Translations under genes and position numbers: made by a program | The notes under the pieces: generated by a model | Databases searched by the model: none | What the model was told of the DNA's origin: nothing | The model's input: the letters and a program-made list of their open reading frames with translations, nothing else | Part shown: positions 1 through 10,617 of the stretch, one piece after another | How the letters are laid out: each line of letters opens with the position of its first letter | Position numbering within the stretch: position 1 is the stretch's first letter | From: Streptomyces monomycini | GTDB lineage: Bacteria; Actinomycetota; Actinomycetes; Streptomycetales; Streptomycetaceae | Assembly: GCF_022271435.1 (NCBI RefSeq) | Contig: NZ_JAFIQY010000011.1 | Location: forward strand, 124,001-188,000 | Length of the DNA stretch: 64,000 nucleotides | Direction: 5' to 3'

Positions 1-7
1 GACGGCC

Positions 8-610
8 ATGGGTGACTTCGCAGCGTTCACACGAGCCGCGCTCGCCTTCCCGGCCGTGTTCTTCTCCTTCGCGCTGCTGGTCGTGGCCGCCTACTGGCTG
101 CTGGTGCTGCTCGGCGGGGCAGGTGTCGACATCCTCGACGGGGGTGAGGGTGTCGACGGCGGCTCCGCCGGCTCCGCCGGGCTGCCCGTGACGGTCACCC
201 TCTCGCTCGGCGTGCTGATCGCCTGGGCCGTGTCCCTGGCCGGTGCCGCGCTGACCGAGAGCCTGCCGCTGCGCGCCGCCGCACTGGTGCTCGCGCTGCT
301 CGCGGCCTGGGCCGGCACCCGCGTCGCGGTGCGCCTGGCCCGCCGCCTGCTGCCTCCAGAACGGGTGGCCTCGCGTGAGGACTTCGTGGGCCGGGTGTGC
401 GTCGTCCGCACCGGCCGGGTCTCGTCCGACTTCGGCCAGGCCGAGGTGCGCGCCGACGACGGATCGACGGCCGTGGTCCAGGTCCGTACGGAGGAGGCCG
501 GCCTCACCGCCGGCAGCAGCGCGCTGATCTTCGACTACGACGCCGACGGCGAGTTCTTCCGGGTCGCGCCCTTCGACGCCGCCCTGGACCCGTACGGACC
601 GGCCGTCTGA
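8..610 (+). CDS. NfeD/YqiJ-like membrane protein with OB-fold tail
   Basis: A 200-residue membrane protein. Hydrophobic segments lie at about residues 13-37, 61-83 and 86-106. The hydrophilic C-terminal part (about 125-195, with 'GRVCVVRTGRVSSDFGQAEV') has the short beta-strand pattern of the OB-fold in NfeD/YqiJ proteins. No serine-protease domain is present, so it is the short form. The family sits beside flotillin genes and is thought to act in membrane microdomains; the next gene is a flotillin, which supports the call. Only seven bases precede the ATG, so the start cannot be checked against a ribosome site. The exact role is unknown. Confidence 0.75.
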   Translation: MGDFAAFTRAALAFPAVFFSFALLVVAAYWLLVLLGGAGVDILDGGEGVDGGSAGSAGLPVTVTLSLGVLIAWAVSLAGAALTESLPLRAAALVLALLAAWAGTRVAVRLARRLLPPERVASREDFVGRVCVVRTGRVSSDFGQAEVRADDGSTAVVQVRTEEAGLTAGSSALIFDYDADGEFFRVAPFDAALDPYGPAV

Positions 611-666
611 CGACGGACCGGCCACCGGCGGAACCGATCCACCACCGACCGGCCACCGACGGGGCC

Positions 667-750
667 GACCGACCACCGACCGGGCCTGACCGGCCGCCGA
701 CTGGTTCTGACCGACCACCGGCCGGGCCCGACCGACCACCGACCGGAGCG
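667..750. repeat. Four imperfect 21-bp tandem repeats between yqiJ-like gene and flotillin gene
   Basis: Four head-to-tail units start at 667, 688, 709 and 730; the consensus begins GACCGACCACCGACC. Less regular copies extend back to about 612. One frame would read a DRPPTGP heptapeptide, but that frame has no ribosome site and overlaps the upstream gene. I treat it as a non-coding spacer repeat in a 208-bp gap. Confidence 0.7.
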
Positions 751-818
751 CACCGCGGCCCCGAAGCCGCCCTCCGCGCCCGTCGACTGCCCGACACACC
801 GCAGGGACTGATGTACCG

Positions 819-2828
819 ATGGATGCCATCACCGTAGGAATCGGCGTGACCGTCGCCGTGGCCGTACTGATCGTGCTCGTCACGGTCCTCGCCCTGACCC
901 GCCTCTACCGCAAGGTCCACCAGGGCCAGGCCCTGATCGTCTCCAAGTACCGCAAGGTCGACGTGACCTTCACCGGCTCGGTGGTGCTGCCGGTGCTGCA
1001 CAAGGCCGAGGTGATGGACATCTCGGTGAAGACCATCGAGATCGGGCGCACCGGCCACGAGGGCCTGATCTGCAAGGACAACATCCGCGCCGACATCCGC
1101 ATCGCCTTCTTCGTACGGGTCAACAAGACCCGTGAGGACGTGGTCAAGGTCGCCCAGGCCATCGGCACCGAGCGCGCCAGCGACGTCGGCACGCTCCAGG
1201 AGCTGTTCAACGCCAAGTTCTCCGAGGCCCTCAAGACCGTCGGCAAGCAGCTCGACTTCCAGGACCTCTACACCATGCGCGACGAGTTCCGGGACCGCAT
1301 CATCGCCGTCATCGGCACCGACCTCAACGGCTACAGCCTGGAGGACGCGGCGATCGACTACCTGGAGCAGACCCCGCTGGACCAGCTCGACTCCGCCAAC
1401 ATCCTCGACGCGCAGGGCATCCGCAAGATCACCGAGCTGACCGCGATCGAGCACGTCCGCACCAACGAGTACCGGCGCCACGAGGAGAAGGAGATCACCC
1501 GGCAGAACGTCGACGCCCGGGAGGCCGTCCTGGAGCTGGAGCGCCGGCAGGCCGACGCCGAGATCCGCCAGCAGCGCGAGATCGCGACCGTACGCGCCAA
1601 GGAGGAGGCCGAGACGGCCCGCGTGCAGGCCGAGGAGCGGCTGCGCTCGCACTCCGCGCACCTGAAGACCGAGGAGGCGCTCGGCATCCAGAACGAGAAC
1701 CGCGAGCGCGAGGTCGCGGTGGCGCAGAAGAACCGCGAACGCGTCATCGCCATCGAGAACGAGCGCATCGAGAAGGACCGCCTCCTGGAGGTCATCGCCC
1801 GCGAGCGGGAGACCCAGCTGACCCGGATCGCCGCCGACAAGGAGGTCGAGGCCGAGAAGCGGGAGATCGCGGACGTCGTACGGGAGCGGATCGCGGTCGA
1901 GAAGACCGTCGCCGCCCAGGAGGAGGAGATCAAGAAGCTGCGTACGGTCGAGGAGGCCGAGCGCGAGCGCCAGGCGCTGGTCATCCGCGCCGAGGCCGAG
2001 GCCCAGCAGCGGCTGGTCAAGGACATCAAGGCGGCCGAGGCCGCCGAGCAGTCCGCCGCCCACCGCGCCGCCGAGGCGCTGACGCTGGCCGAGGGCCGGC
2101 GCAAGGCCGCCGACCTGGACGCCCAGGCCAAGATCCGGCTCGCCGAGGGCACCCAGGCCGAGGCGGCGGCCGCCGGACTGGCCGAGGTCAAGGTACGGGA
2201 GATGAACGCGGCCGCCGTCGAGAAGGCCGGCCGGGCCGAGGCGGAGGCGGCCGAGGCGCTGCTCAAGGCCGAGGCGGCCGGGCTCACCGAGAAGGCCGCG
2301 GCGATGGCGGCGCTGGACGCGGCGAGCCGGGAGCACGAGGAGTACCGGCTGCGGGTCGCGGCCGACAAGGAGGTCCGCCTCGCGGGCCTGGACGCCCAGC
2401 GGCAGATCGCCGAAGTGCAGGCGAAGGTGCTGGCCACCGGCCTGGAGAACGCGAAGATCGACATCGTCGGCGGGGACAGCGTCTTCTTCGACCGGCTGGC
2501 CGGCTCGATCGGCGCCGCCAAGGGCCTGGACGCGCTGGTCGAGCGCTCCGAGACGGTCCGCACGGCCGCCGGCCCCTGGCTGGACAAGAACGAGTCCACC
2601 TTCACCAAGGACCTGACCACCATGCTCGGCGGACTCGGCGCGGCCGGGCTGCGCGACCTGACCCTGGCGGGAGCCCTGACCAAGCTCATCGACCGGGGCG
2701 GCCCGCAGTCCGGACAGCTCCGGAGCCTGCTGGACGCCGCACACGCCAACGGCCTGGCGGACACCCGGATCGCCGAGGCGGTCGCGGCTCCGGCGCCGGC
2801 CAACGGTGCGGCGGTGGCGGCGAAGTAG
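819..2828 (+). CDS. Flotillin family protein (SPFH/Band 7)
   Basis: A 669-residue flotillin of the YqiK type. An N-terminal membrane anchor (about residues 4-27) precedes an SPFH domain (about 35-200). A long Glu/Ala/Arg-rich coiled coil follows (about 210-540), then a flotillin C-terminal region containing 'VGGDSVFFDRLAGSIG'. Flotillins scaffold ordered membrane domains and oligomerise through the coiled coil. The gene follows its usual NfeD/YqiJ partner at 208 bp and ends before a strong terminator, so the pair looks like one unit. Start choice: ATG 819, with AGGGA about 12 bases upstream. Confidence 0.9.
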   Translation: MDAITVGIGVTVAVAVLIVLVTVLALTRLYRKVHQGQALIVSKYRKVDVTFTGSVVLPVLHKAEVMDISVKTIEIGRTGHEGLICKDNIRADIRIAFFVRVNKTREDVVKVAQAIGTERASDVGTLQELFNAKFSEALKTVGKQLDFQDLYTMRDEFRDRIIAVIGTDLNGYSLEDAAIDYLEQTPLDQLDSANILDAQGIRKITELTAIEHVRTNEYRRHEEKEITRQNVDAREAVLELERRQADAEIRQQREIATVRAKEEAETARVQAEERLRSHSAHLKTEEALGIQNENREREVAVAQKNRERVIAIENERIEKDRLLEVIARERETQLTRIAADKEVEAEKREIADVVRERIAVEKTVAAQEEEIKKLRTVEEAERERQALVIRAEAEAQQRLVKDIKAAEAAEQSAAHRAAEALTLAEGRRKAADLDAQAKIRLAEGTQAEAAAAGLAEVKVREMNAAAVEKAGRAEAEAAEALLKAEAAGLTEKAAAMAALDAASREHEEYRLRVAADKEVRLAGLDAQRQIAEVQAKVLATGLENAKIDIVGGDSVFFDRLAGSIGAAKGLDALVERSETVRTAAGPWLDKNESTFTKDLTTMLGGLGAAGLRDLTLAGALTKLIDRGGPQSGQLRSLLDAAHANGLADTRIAEAVAAPAPANGAAVAAK

Positions 2829-2911
2829 CCGCCGCCCGGGCGGGACGGGCCGTGGGGGAGTGCTTCCGGGGGGATGCACTGCCTCGCGGTCCGGCCCGCT
2901 AAGGGCAAAAC

Positions 2912-2947
2912 GGCTGCGTACGGGACGTACTCATCCCGTACGCAGCC
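2912..2947. terminator. Intrinsic terminator-type hairpin after the flotillin gene
   Basis: Perfect 14-bp inverted repeat (2912-2925 with 2934-2947) around an 8-base loop, about 85 bases after the flotillin stop. There is no T-run, as is usual in Streptomyces. It separates the flotillin pair from the AAA+ ATPase gene. Confidence 0.75.
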
Positions 2948-3050
2948 ACGACTCAGAAGTGACAACTGGTGGACGGCGAGCGCGCGCAGGCGGGCGCGGG
3001 GCCGGGCGGGCCGGGACTCGGTCCGCGCGCAGTGACAGGAGAGGCATCTC

Positions 3051-6000
3051 GTGCAGGACGACCTCGTGAAGGAAACCGGTGCCCGCCACGGCCACGGCCC
3101 CGAAGGCCCCGACGGCCCCCCACAGCAGGACACCGCGCACGGCACCGACCTCGCCGACGGCACGTACGAGCTGCTGCGCGACCGCCTCGCGGCCGCCGCC
3201 GCCGACCTCGCCGACCGGGCCCGTACCCTCAACGCCCGCCGCGTCGAGACCTTCGGCGGCACCGAACTCGCCCTCCTCGGCACCGACGGCCTGCGCACCG
3301 CCGACGCCTGTGTGATCCGGGACGTCGCGCAGGTCGGCGGCCTGCTGCTGACCGGCCGCAACGGCCGTCCCGAACCCGGCGCGCCCGCGACCACCGTCGC
3401 GGACGTCTTCGCCCTGCACCGCCTGCACACCACCGGCGACGCCGTACGCCTCGAACCGGCGGAGCCCGGCGCCGTGCCCGGTCTCCTCGACGACCCGCGC
3501 TTCCAGCGGGACTTCGAGGAGCTGTACCGCTACTACCGCCAGGCCCGGCTGCTGCGGCTGTACCGCACCGGCGCCCTGCTGCTCGCCGTCTTCCGTACCG
3601 GCGAGCGGCTCGACGACATCCGCGTGCTCCGCTGGAAGATCACCGCGTCCGGCGATGCGGCGGAGCACGGCGCGCCCGTCTATCTGGACGCCAAGGGCGA
3701 ACGCGACCACATCGCCCCGCCCTCCCACGACTTCACGTGGACCCCCGCCACCCGCGAGGACCACGTGACCGGCCGCTACCCGCAACTGTCCGTCCAGGGC
3801 GAGGTCTTCCTCTCGACCGCCGGCGGCTCGCTCACCCTCAAGACCGAGCCGGACACGGAGACGGACGACGGTCTGTAATCCGAGCCGGTGGACGAGCCCC
3901 TGCAGTCCCTCGCCGACGCCGAGGTCGCGCACGCCCGGGTCGGGCCGCTGGTCCTGCTGCGCGTCCGCCCGTACAAGGAGACCGCCGACCGGTACCTGGT
4001 CTTCAACACCCGCACCCACGACGTGCGCCGGATCGACGCGATCGGGCAGGCCTGCCGCGCGCTGCCCGAGGACCAGGGCATCGTCTTCCCCGGCGGCCAC
4101 TACCTCACCACCGGCACCACCAGAACCTTCGACACCGACACCACCGGCCTCGCCTTCGACCGCGAACACCGTTCCCCGAACGGCGAGGACGTCCTCTACG
4201 CGTTCCACGACCGCGCCGAAGGCCGCGCCCTGCTCCTCCCGTACAACATCGTCCGCGAGGAGGCCGCCGCCCCGCTGACCGCGTACGGCCACGCGCTCCT
4301 CGACGACGGCACCCTGGCCGTACTGCGCGGCTCCCGCGAGCCCGGCAGCGTCCACCCCGTCCAGATCTGGCGCACCCCCTTCACCTCCGACGCGCACGCC
4401 GCGGCACAGCCGCCCGGCGACGGCGGCCCGCTGGCCCGGATCGGCAACGCCGAACTGGTACGCGGCGTGTCCGACGCGCTCTCGGTCGCCCGGATGGCCA
4501 CCGACATGGCCCCGGCGGGCCCGGTGTTCGAGGCCGTCGCCACCGCGGCCGCCCGGGTCGCGGACCGCCACCACTGGCTGGACGAGAACGGGCTCGGCGC
4601 GCTCGGCGAGCCCCTGGCAGCCGTACGGGCCGCCGCCCTCCAGGTCGTCGAGGAGTTCGCGCGCGTCACCGAACTGCGCCGCCAGGCCGCCGCCGCACTG
4701 GAGGACGCCGTGGAGCGCACCACCGCCCTGGTGCGGCGGATCCGCGGCGAGCAGCCCGCGACCGCCGAAGCCTGGGTCCGCAACCTCACCGCGCTCCGCC
4801 ACGCCCAGGGCCGCCTGGAGACCCTGCGCGAGACCCGCCACATCGACCTCGACCGCCTCGCGGAACTCTCCGCGGGCGTCACCGACGGCCTGGCCGCCGC
4901 CGGACGCCGGGCCATCGCCTTCCTCAGCGGCGCGGACGCCTTCACCGCCACCCACCGCGCCGTCGAGGCCCTGACCGAGGAAGCCGCCGCGGTGGCCACC
5001 GCGGCCGACGCCGACCCGCTCGCCGCGCGCATCGACGAACAGGCCGAAGGGCTGCGCGTCGTCACCGAGGTCGTCGGCACCCTCGACCTCGCGGACACGA
5101 CCGTACGGACCGCCGTCCTGACCCGCGCGGGCGAGGTGCTCGGCGCCGTCAACCGCGCCCGCGCCACCCTGGAGGCCCGGCGTCGCGACCTGCTCGAAGC
5201 CGAGGGACGCGAGGAGTTCGCGGCCCGGTTCGCGCTGCTCGGACAGGCCGTCTCGGGCGCACTGGCCGCGGCCGGCACCCCCGAGGAGTGCGACGACGAA
5301 CTCGGCCGCCTCCTCCTGCAACTGGAGAACCTCGAAGCGCGCTTCGGCATGTCCGACGCCCACCTGGAGCGGATCGCCGCCCAGCGCGAGGAGATCCACG
5401 AAGCCTTCTCCGCACGCAAACAGGCCCAGCTCGACGCACGCGCCCGGCACACCGACCGGCTCGCCGGCTCCGCCGGACGCGTCCTCGCCACCGTCGTCCG
5501 CCGGGCCGCCGCCCTCACCACCCCCGACGAGATCAACGCCTTCTTCGCCGCCGACCCGCTCGTCACGAAGATCCACACCACCACCGGCGAACTGCGCGAC
5601 CTCGGCGACGGCGTCCGCGCCGACGAACTCGACGGACGCCTGCGCGCCGCCCGCCAGGAGGTGGCCCGCGCCCTGCGCGACCGCACCGATCTCTACGACA
5701 CCACCGGCACCATCCGGCTCGGCCGCCACCGCTTCGCCGTCAACACCCAGCCCGTCGACCTCACCCTGGTCCCGCACGGCGACCACCTCGCGTACGCCGT
5801 CACCGGCACCGACTACCGCGCGCCCGTCCACGACGCGGGGCTGCCGGCCCACCGCGCCTTCTGGGACCAGCCGCTGGTCTCCGAATCGCCGGAGGTCTAC
5901 CGGGCGGAGCACTTGGCGGCGCTGATCCTGGCGGGGGCGGAGGAAGGCGCGGGCACACGGGATGCCGACGCGCCGCTTCCGGACCTCGCCGCGCTCCGGG

Positions 6001-8072
6001 AGGCGGCCGCCACCGACACTCTCCTCCCGCTCGTCCGCCAGGTGGCCGAGACCCGCTACGACGAGGGGTACGACCGGGGTGTCCACGACCACGACGCCGC
6101 CGCGATCCTCGCCGTACTCCTGCGCCTGCACACCGCCGCCGGCCCGCTCCGCTACCCGCCGCACCTGCGCGCGGCCGCCCAGCTCTTCTGGGCGTACGGC
6201 ACCGACGACCGCGCCCGCGCGCTGTGGACCACCCGCGCCTGCTCCCTCGCGCGCGCCCGGTCGGTGTTCGGCACACCGCCGGGGTGGAGCGCGCTCTCCG
6301 CCGAACTGGGCGGGGCGGCGTACGGATTCCTGCGGGAGGCGGGCGTGGAACTCGTCGGAGAGAAGGCCGACCCGTCGTCGCCCCTCGGCGACTACCTGAT
6401 GGCCGAGCTGGCCGAACCGTCCGGGCTGCCCGGACCAGCCGCCGCCGATGGCCCCCGCTTCACCACCAGCACCGCCGCCCGCGACCTGCTGGCCGGATTC
6501 CAGGACGCCCTCGGCGGCCCCGACGCGCCCGCCGTCAAGGAACTCGCCGAGGACCTGCGCGCCCTCGACGGTGACCTGGCCGCCCGCCACCAGCTCGTCA
6601 CCGGCTGGCTCGGCGCGTACGCCGAGGCGCGCGGTACCGCCGCGGACGCGCTGCCCGAAGCCGTCGCGATCGAGGTCTGCGGCCCGGCCCTGGGCCGCCG
6701 GGAGCTGACCGCTCCCACCGGCGACGAGGTACGCGGCCTGCTCGGCAGCCACCCGCGGATCGCCGCCGGCGGCACCCTCCCCGTACGGCTGGACGAGATG
6801 CTCGCCCGGACCGAAACGTTCCGCCGCACCCGCGTACCGGCGCACCGCGCCTACACCCGGCGCCGCACCGAACTCCTCGCCGCCGAACGCGACCGGCTGC
6901 GCCTGGACGCGTACCGCCCCCAGGTCATGTCCGGTTTCGTCCGCAACCGCCTCATCGACGAGGTCTACCTGCCGCTGATCGGCGACAACTTCGCCAAGCA
7001 GCTGGGGACGAGCACCGGACCGGGCGCCGCGGGGGAGCAGCGCCGCACCGACAGCCAGGGACTGCTCCTGCTGCTGTCGCCGCCGGGGTACGGCAAGACG
7101 ACGCTCATGGAGTACGTGGCGGCCCGCCTCGGCCTCCTCCTGGTGAAGGTGGACGGCCCGGCCCTCGGGCACCGCACCACCTCGCTCGACCCCGCCGCGG
7201 CCCCCGACGCCGCCGCCCGCCGCGAGGTCGAGAAGATCTCCTTCGCGCTGGAGGCGGGCAGCAATGTCCTCCTCTACCTCGACGACATCCAGCACACCTC
7301 GCCGGAACTGCTCCAGAAGTTCATCCCGCTGTGCGATGCCCAGCGCCGGATGGACGGGGTACGGGACGGCGAGGCCCGTACGTACGACCTGCGCGGCAAG
7401 CGCTTCGCGGTGTGCATGGCGGGCAACCCGTACACCGAGTCGGGACAGCGCTTCCGGCTGCCGGACATGCTCGCCAACCGTGCCGATGTCTGGAACCTCG
7501 GCGACGTCCTGAGCGGCAAGGAAGCGCTCTTCGCCCACTCGCACATCGAGAACGCGCTGCCGGCCAACCCGGTCCTCGCCCCGCTCGCCGCCCGCGACCG
7601 CGCCGACCTCGGACTGCTGGTCCGGATGGCGGAGGGGGACGACTCCGTACGCGCCGACCGGCTTGCCCACCCCTACGGCACGGCCGAACTGCGGGAGATC
7701 GTCTCCGTACTGCGCGGCCTGCTCCGGGTCCGCGAGGTGGCGCTGACCGTCAACCGCGCCTACATCGCCTCCGCCGCACAGGCGGACGCCACCCGTACCG
7801 AGCCGCCGTTCCTCCTCCAGGGGTCGTACCGCAACACCGGCAAGATAGCGGCGCGCCTCGTTCCCGTCATGAACGACGCGGAGCTGGTGTCGCTCATCGA
7901 CGATCACTACCGGGGCGAGGCGCAGACCCTCACCACCGGTGCCGAGGCCAACCTCCTGAAGCTGGCCGAGCTGCGCGGCCGTCTCACCCCCGAGCAGGCG
8001 CGGCGATGGGCCGAGGTGAAAGAGATGTGGAGGTCGCGGGAGGGCCGCGAACGGTCAGGGGCCAAGTCATAG
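3051..8072 (+). pseudogene. Giant 'DNA repair ATPase' (AAA+), split by an in-frame TAA
   Basis: From GTG 3051 (AGGAGAGG at 3037-3044) the frame runs 275 codons to TAA at 3876-3878. It resumes in the same frame after three codons and continues, from GTG 3888, for 1,394 codons. Recollected Streptomyces homologues are single chains of about 1,650-1,700 residues that read through this point, often with a tyrosine, so TAC to TAA is the simplest explanation. The second part is alpha-helical with coiled-coil stretches and ends in an AAA+ module: Walker A 'SPPGYGKTT' near residue 1063 and Walker B 'LLYLDDIQ' near 1127 of the downstream ORF. The downstream part could be made from GTG 3888, but no good ribosome site is seen. 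The family name is historical; function is unproven. Confidence 0.8.
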
Positions 8073-8347
8073 GCCCGGCCCCTGCCACTGCCCCCGCCCG
8101 TTAAGAAAGCGTAGAAATCCGAGGCGCCGGACAGCGGCCTTTACGAAGTCATGGAAAAGCCGTGGCGTTAAGAAGTCGTAGAGAAGAAGAAGGGGGCGGG
8201 GAGCGCCGGTCCGGGTTGTGCAGGCACGATGAAAGGGCTGGTGGCCGCCGCGGCCGCGGAATACGGTCCCGGCATACGGACCCATCGCGGCCGTCCGCAC
8301 GGGTGGCGGGTGGGCGACCACCTTGACGAAGGCTTAGCATCCTCTGC
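8073..8347. other. Intergenic region before the permease gene
   Basis: No gene is seen. A TAGCAT hexamer at 8335-8340 lies 7 bases before GTG 8348, compatible with a leaderless permease transcript, but the -35 match is weak. No riboswitch was recognised. Confidence 0.4.
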
Positions 8348-10399
8348 GTGTCCAAACTGACCGACGTGCCCAAACGGATCCTTATCGGGCGCGCACTGCG
8401 CAGCGACAAGCTCGGAGAAACCCTTCTCCCCAAGCGCATCGCGCTCCCCGTGTTCGCCTCCGACCCGCTCTCGTCCGTGGCCTACGCCCCGGGCGAGGTG
8501 CTGCTCGTCCTGTCCGTCGCGGGTGTGTCGGCGTACCACTTCAGCCCCTGGATCGCGGTCGCGGTCGTGGTGCTGATGTTCACGGTCGTGGCGTCCTACC
8601 GGCAGAATGTGCACGCCTACCCGAGCGGTGGCGGCGATTACGAGGTCGCCAACACCAACCTCGGGCCCAAGGCCGGGCTCACCGTCGCCAGTGCCCTGCT
8701 GGTCGATTACGTGCTGACCGTCGCCGTCTCCATCTCCTCCGGAGTGGAAAACCTCGGCTCGGCGATCCCCTTCGTCACCGAGCACAAAACGCTCTGCGCC
8801 ATCGTCATGATCGCGCTGCTGACGGTGATGAACCTGCGCGGCGTCAAGGAGTCCGGCAAACTCTTCGCGATTCCGACGTACATCTTCGTGGCCGGCGTCT
8901 TCATCATGATCATTTGGGGCGTGGTGCGCGGCGCGATCATGGGCGACACCATGAAGGCGCCCACCGCCGACTTCACCATCCACGCCGAACAGGGCGGCCT
9001 GGCCGGCTTCGCCCTCGTCTTCCTCCTGCTGCGCGCCTTCTCCTCCGGCTGCGCCGCGCTCACCGGCGTCGAGGCGATCTCCAACGGTGTCCCCGCCTTC
9101 CGCAAGCCCAAGTCGAAGAACGCCGCCACCACCCTGGCGCTCATGGGCGGCCTGGCCGTCACCATGTTCTGCGGCATCATCGGCCTGGCCATGGCCACCG
9201 ACGTGAAGATGGCCGAGACCCCGGCCAAGGACCTGCTGCACAACGGCGTCCCGGTCGGCTCCGGCTACGTCCAGAACCCGGTCATCTCGCAGGTCGCCGC
9301 CGCGGTCTTCGGCGACGGCACGTTCTTCTTCGTCGTGCTCGCCGCCGCCACCGCCCTGGTCCTCTTCCTCGCCGCGAACACCGCGTACAACGGCTTCCCG
9401 CTGCTCGGCTCGATCCTCGCCCAGGACCGCTACCTGCCGCGCCAGCTGCACACCCGCGGCGACCGGCTGGCCTTCTCCAACGGCATCGTGCTGCTCGCCG
9501 GCGCGGCCATCGTCCTCGTCTACATCTACGGCGCGGACTCCACCCGCCTGATCCAGCTCTACATCGTCGGCGTCTTCGTCTCCTTCACGCTCAGCCAGGT
9601 CGGCATGGTCCGCCACTGGAACCGCCACCTGCGGACCGAGAAGGACCCGGCCAAGCGCCGCCGGATGCACCGCTCCCGGGCGATCAACGCCTTCGGCGCC
9701 ACCCTCACCGGCCTGGTGCTCGTCGTCGTGCTGCTGACAAAGTTCAGCCACGGCGCCTGGGTCGCGGTCCTCGGCATGGTCATCTTCTACGTCACCATGA
9801 CCGCCATCCGCCGCCACTACGACCGGGTCGCCGAGGAGATCGCCGCCGAGGACGCCCCCGGCGACGAGGCCGTACGGCCCTCCCGCGTGCACTCCGTCGT
9901 CCTCGTCTCCAAGGTCCACAAGCCCACCTTGCGCGCCCTGAGCTACGCCAAGCTGATGCGCTCGGGCACCCTGGAGGCGGTCAGCGTCGACGTCGACCCC
10001 GCCGAGACCAAGGCCCTGAAGACGGAGTGGGAACGCCGCAACATCGACGTCCCCCTGAAGGTCCTCGCCTCCCCCTACCGCGAGATCACCCGCCCGATCA
10101 TCGACTACGTCAAGTCCCTGCGCCGGGAGAGCCCGCGCGACGCCGTCTCCGTCTACATCCCGGAGTACGTCGTCGGCCACTGGTACGAACACCTTCTCCA
10201 CAACCAGAGCGCCCTGCGCCTCAAGGGCCGCCTGCTCTTCACGCCCGGCGTCATGGTCACCTCCGTCCCCTGGCAGCTCGACTCCTCCGAAGCCGCCAAG
10301 CGCCGCGCCCGCAAGCGCGCCGAGTGGAACGCGCCGGGGGCGGTACGGCGGGGCCCGGTCGCCCAGCCGAAGAAGGAGAAGGCGGCTACGCGCAAGTAA
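8348..10399 (+). CDS. APC-superfamily permease, KimA-like
   Basis: A 683-residue transporter. Twelve or so membrane segments occupy residues about 30-480, starting with the conserved 'ALPVFASDPLSSVAYAPGE' stretch. A cytoplasmic domain of about 180 residues follows (about 500-683). This length and the cytoplasmic tail match the KimA/YdaO group, whose Bacillus member imports potassium and is controlled by cyclic di-AMP; many relatives are annotated only as amino-acid permeases. Potassium uptake is therefore likely but not certain. The GTG start lacks a strong ribosome site. The adjoining downstream RNA methyltransferase is separated by a pyrimidine tract and its own promoter. Confidence 0.82.
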   Translation: MSKLTDVPKRILIGRALRSDKLGETLLPKRIALPVFASDPLSSVAYAPGEVLLVLSVAGVSAYHFSPWIAVAVVVLMFTVVASYRQNVHAYPSGGGDYEVANTNLGPKAGLTVASALLVDYVLTVAVSISSGVENLGSAIPFVTEHKTLCAIVMIALLTVMNLRGVKESGKLFAIPTYIFVAGVFIMIIWGVVRGAIMGDTMKAPTADFTIHAEQGGLAGFALVFLLLRAFSSGCAALTGVEAISNGVPAFRKPKSKNAATTLALMGGLAVTMFCGIIGLAMATDVKMAETPAKDLLHNGVPVGSGYVQNPVISQVAAAVFGDGTFFFVVLAAATALVLFLAANTAYNGFPLLGSILAQDRYLPRQLHTRGDRLAFSNGIVLLAGAAIVLVYIYGADSTRLIQLYIVGVFVSFTLSQVGMVRHWNRHLRTEKDPAKRRRMHRSRAINAFGATLTGLVLVVVLLTKFSHGAWVAVLGMVIFYVTMTAIRRHYDRVAEEIAAEDAPGDEAVRPSRVHSVVLVSKVHKPTLRALSYAKLMRSGTLEAVSVDVDPAETKALKTEWERRNIDVPLKVLASPYREITRPIIDYVKSLRRESPRDAVSVYIPEYVVGHWYEHLLHNQSALRLKGRLLFTPGVMVTSVPWQLDSSEAAKRRARKRAEWNAPGAVRRGPVAQPKKEKAATRK

Positions 10400-10466
10400 C
10401 ACCTGCCTGCCGCCCGGGCCCGGACCTGCCACCTGGCGGATCCGGGCCCTCGTGCCACCGCACCCG

Positions 10467-10524
10467 CCTCCTCCCTCTCCTCCTTCCCTCCCTCCCCCCT
10501 CCCTCCCCCCTCCCTCTCCCTCCC
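10467..10524. other. 58-nt uninterrupted pyrimidine tract (G-rich on the minus strand)
   Basis: Positions 10467-10524 contain only C and T, with repeated CCCTCCC blocks. The minus strand carries many G-runs of three to six, suited to G-quadruplex or triplex structure. It lies between the permease stop and the methyltransferase promoter. Confidence 0.85.
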
Positions 10525-10526
10525 GG

Positions 10527-10556
10527 TTCGGACTCCGCCCGCCCGACCCGTAGACT
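10527..10556 (+). promoter_or_regulatory. Candidate sigma-70 promoter for the RNA methyltransferase
   Basis: TTCGGA at 10527-10532 and TAGACT at 10551-10556 with an 18-base spacer, about 60 bases before the ATG. The fit to the Streptomyces housekeeping consensus is moderate. Confidence 0.5.
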
Positions 10557-10617
10557 TGCAGGTCGGCATCAGCCCCTCCGCCCTCTTCTTCCGTCCCACC
10601 TCAGGAGCCCTCCCACC

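Noticed and set aside
504..2879. A 791-codon antisense frame over the flotillin gene
   Set aside because: Leu/Gly/Asp-rich shadow of the Glu/Ala coiled coil on the sense strand.
2931..7907. A 1,658-codon open frame antisense to the AAA+ ATPase
   Set aside because: GC-rich third positions leave antisense frames open. The product is Gly/Val/Arg/Gln-rich, has no family motif and no ribosome site, and the sense strand has clear Walker motifs.
8073..8347. Possible cyclic di-AMP (ydaO) riboswitch before the KimA-like permease
   Set aside because: No match to the conserved motif elements could be found by eye, and the start appears leaderless.
8168..10432. A 754-codon antisense frame over the permease gene
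   Set aside because: No motifs; the sense strand encodes membrane helices and a recognisable transporter.
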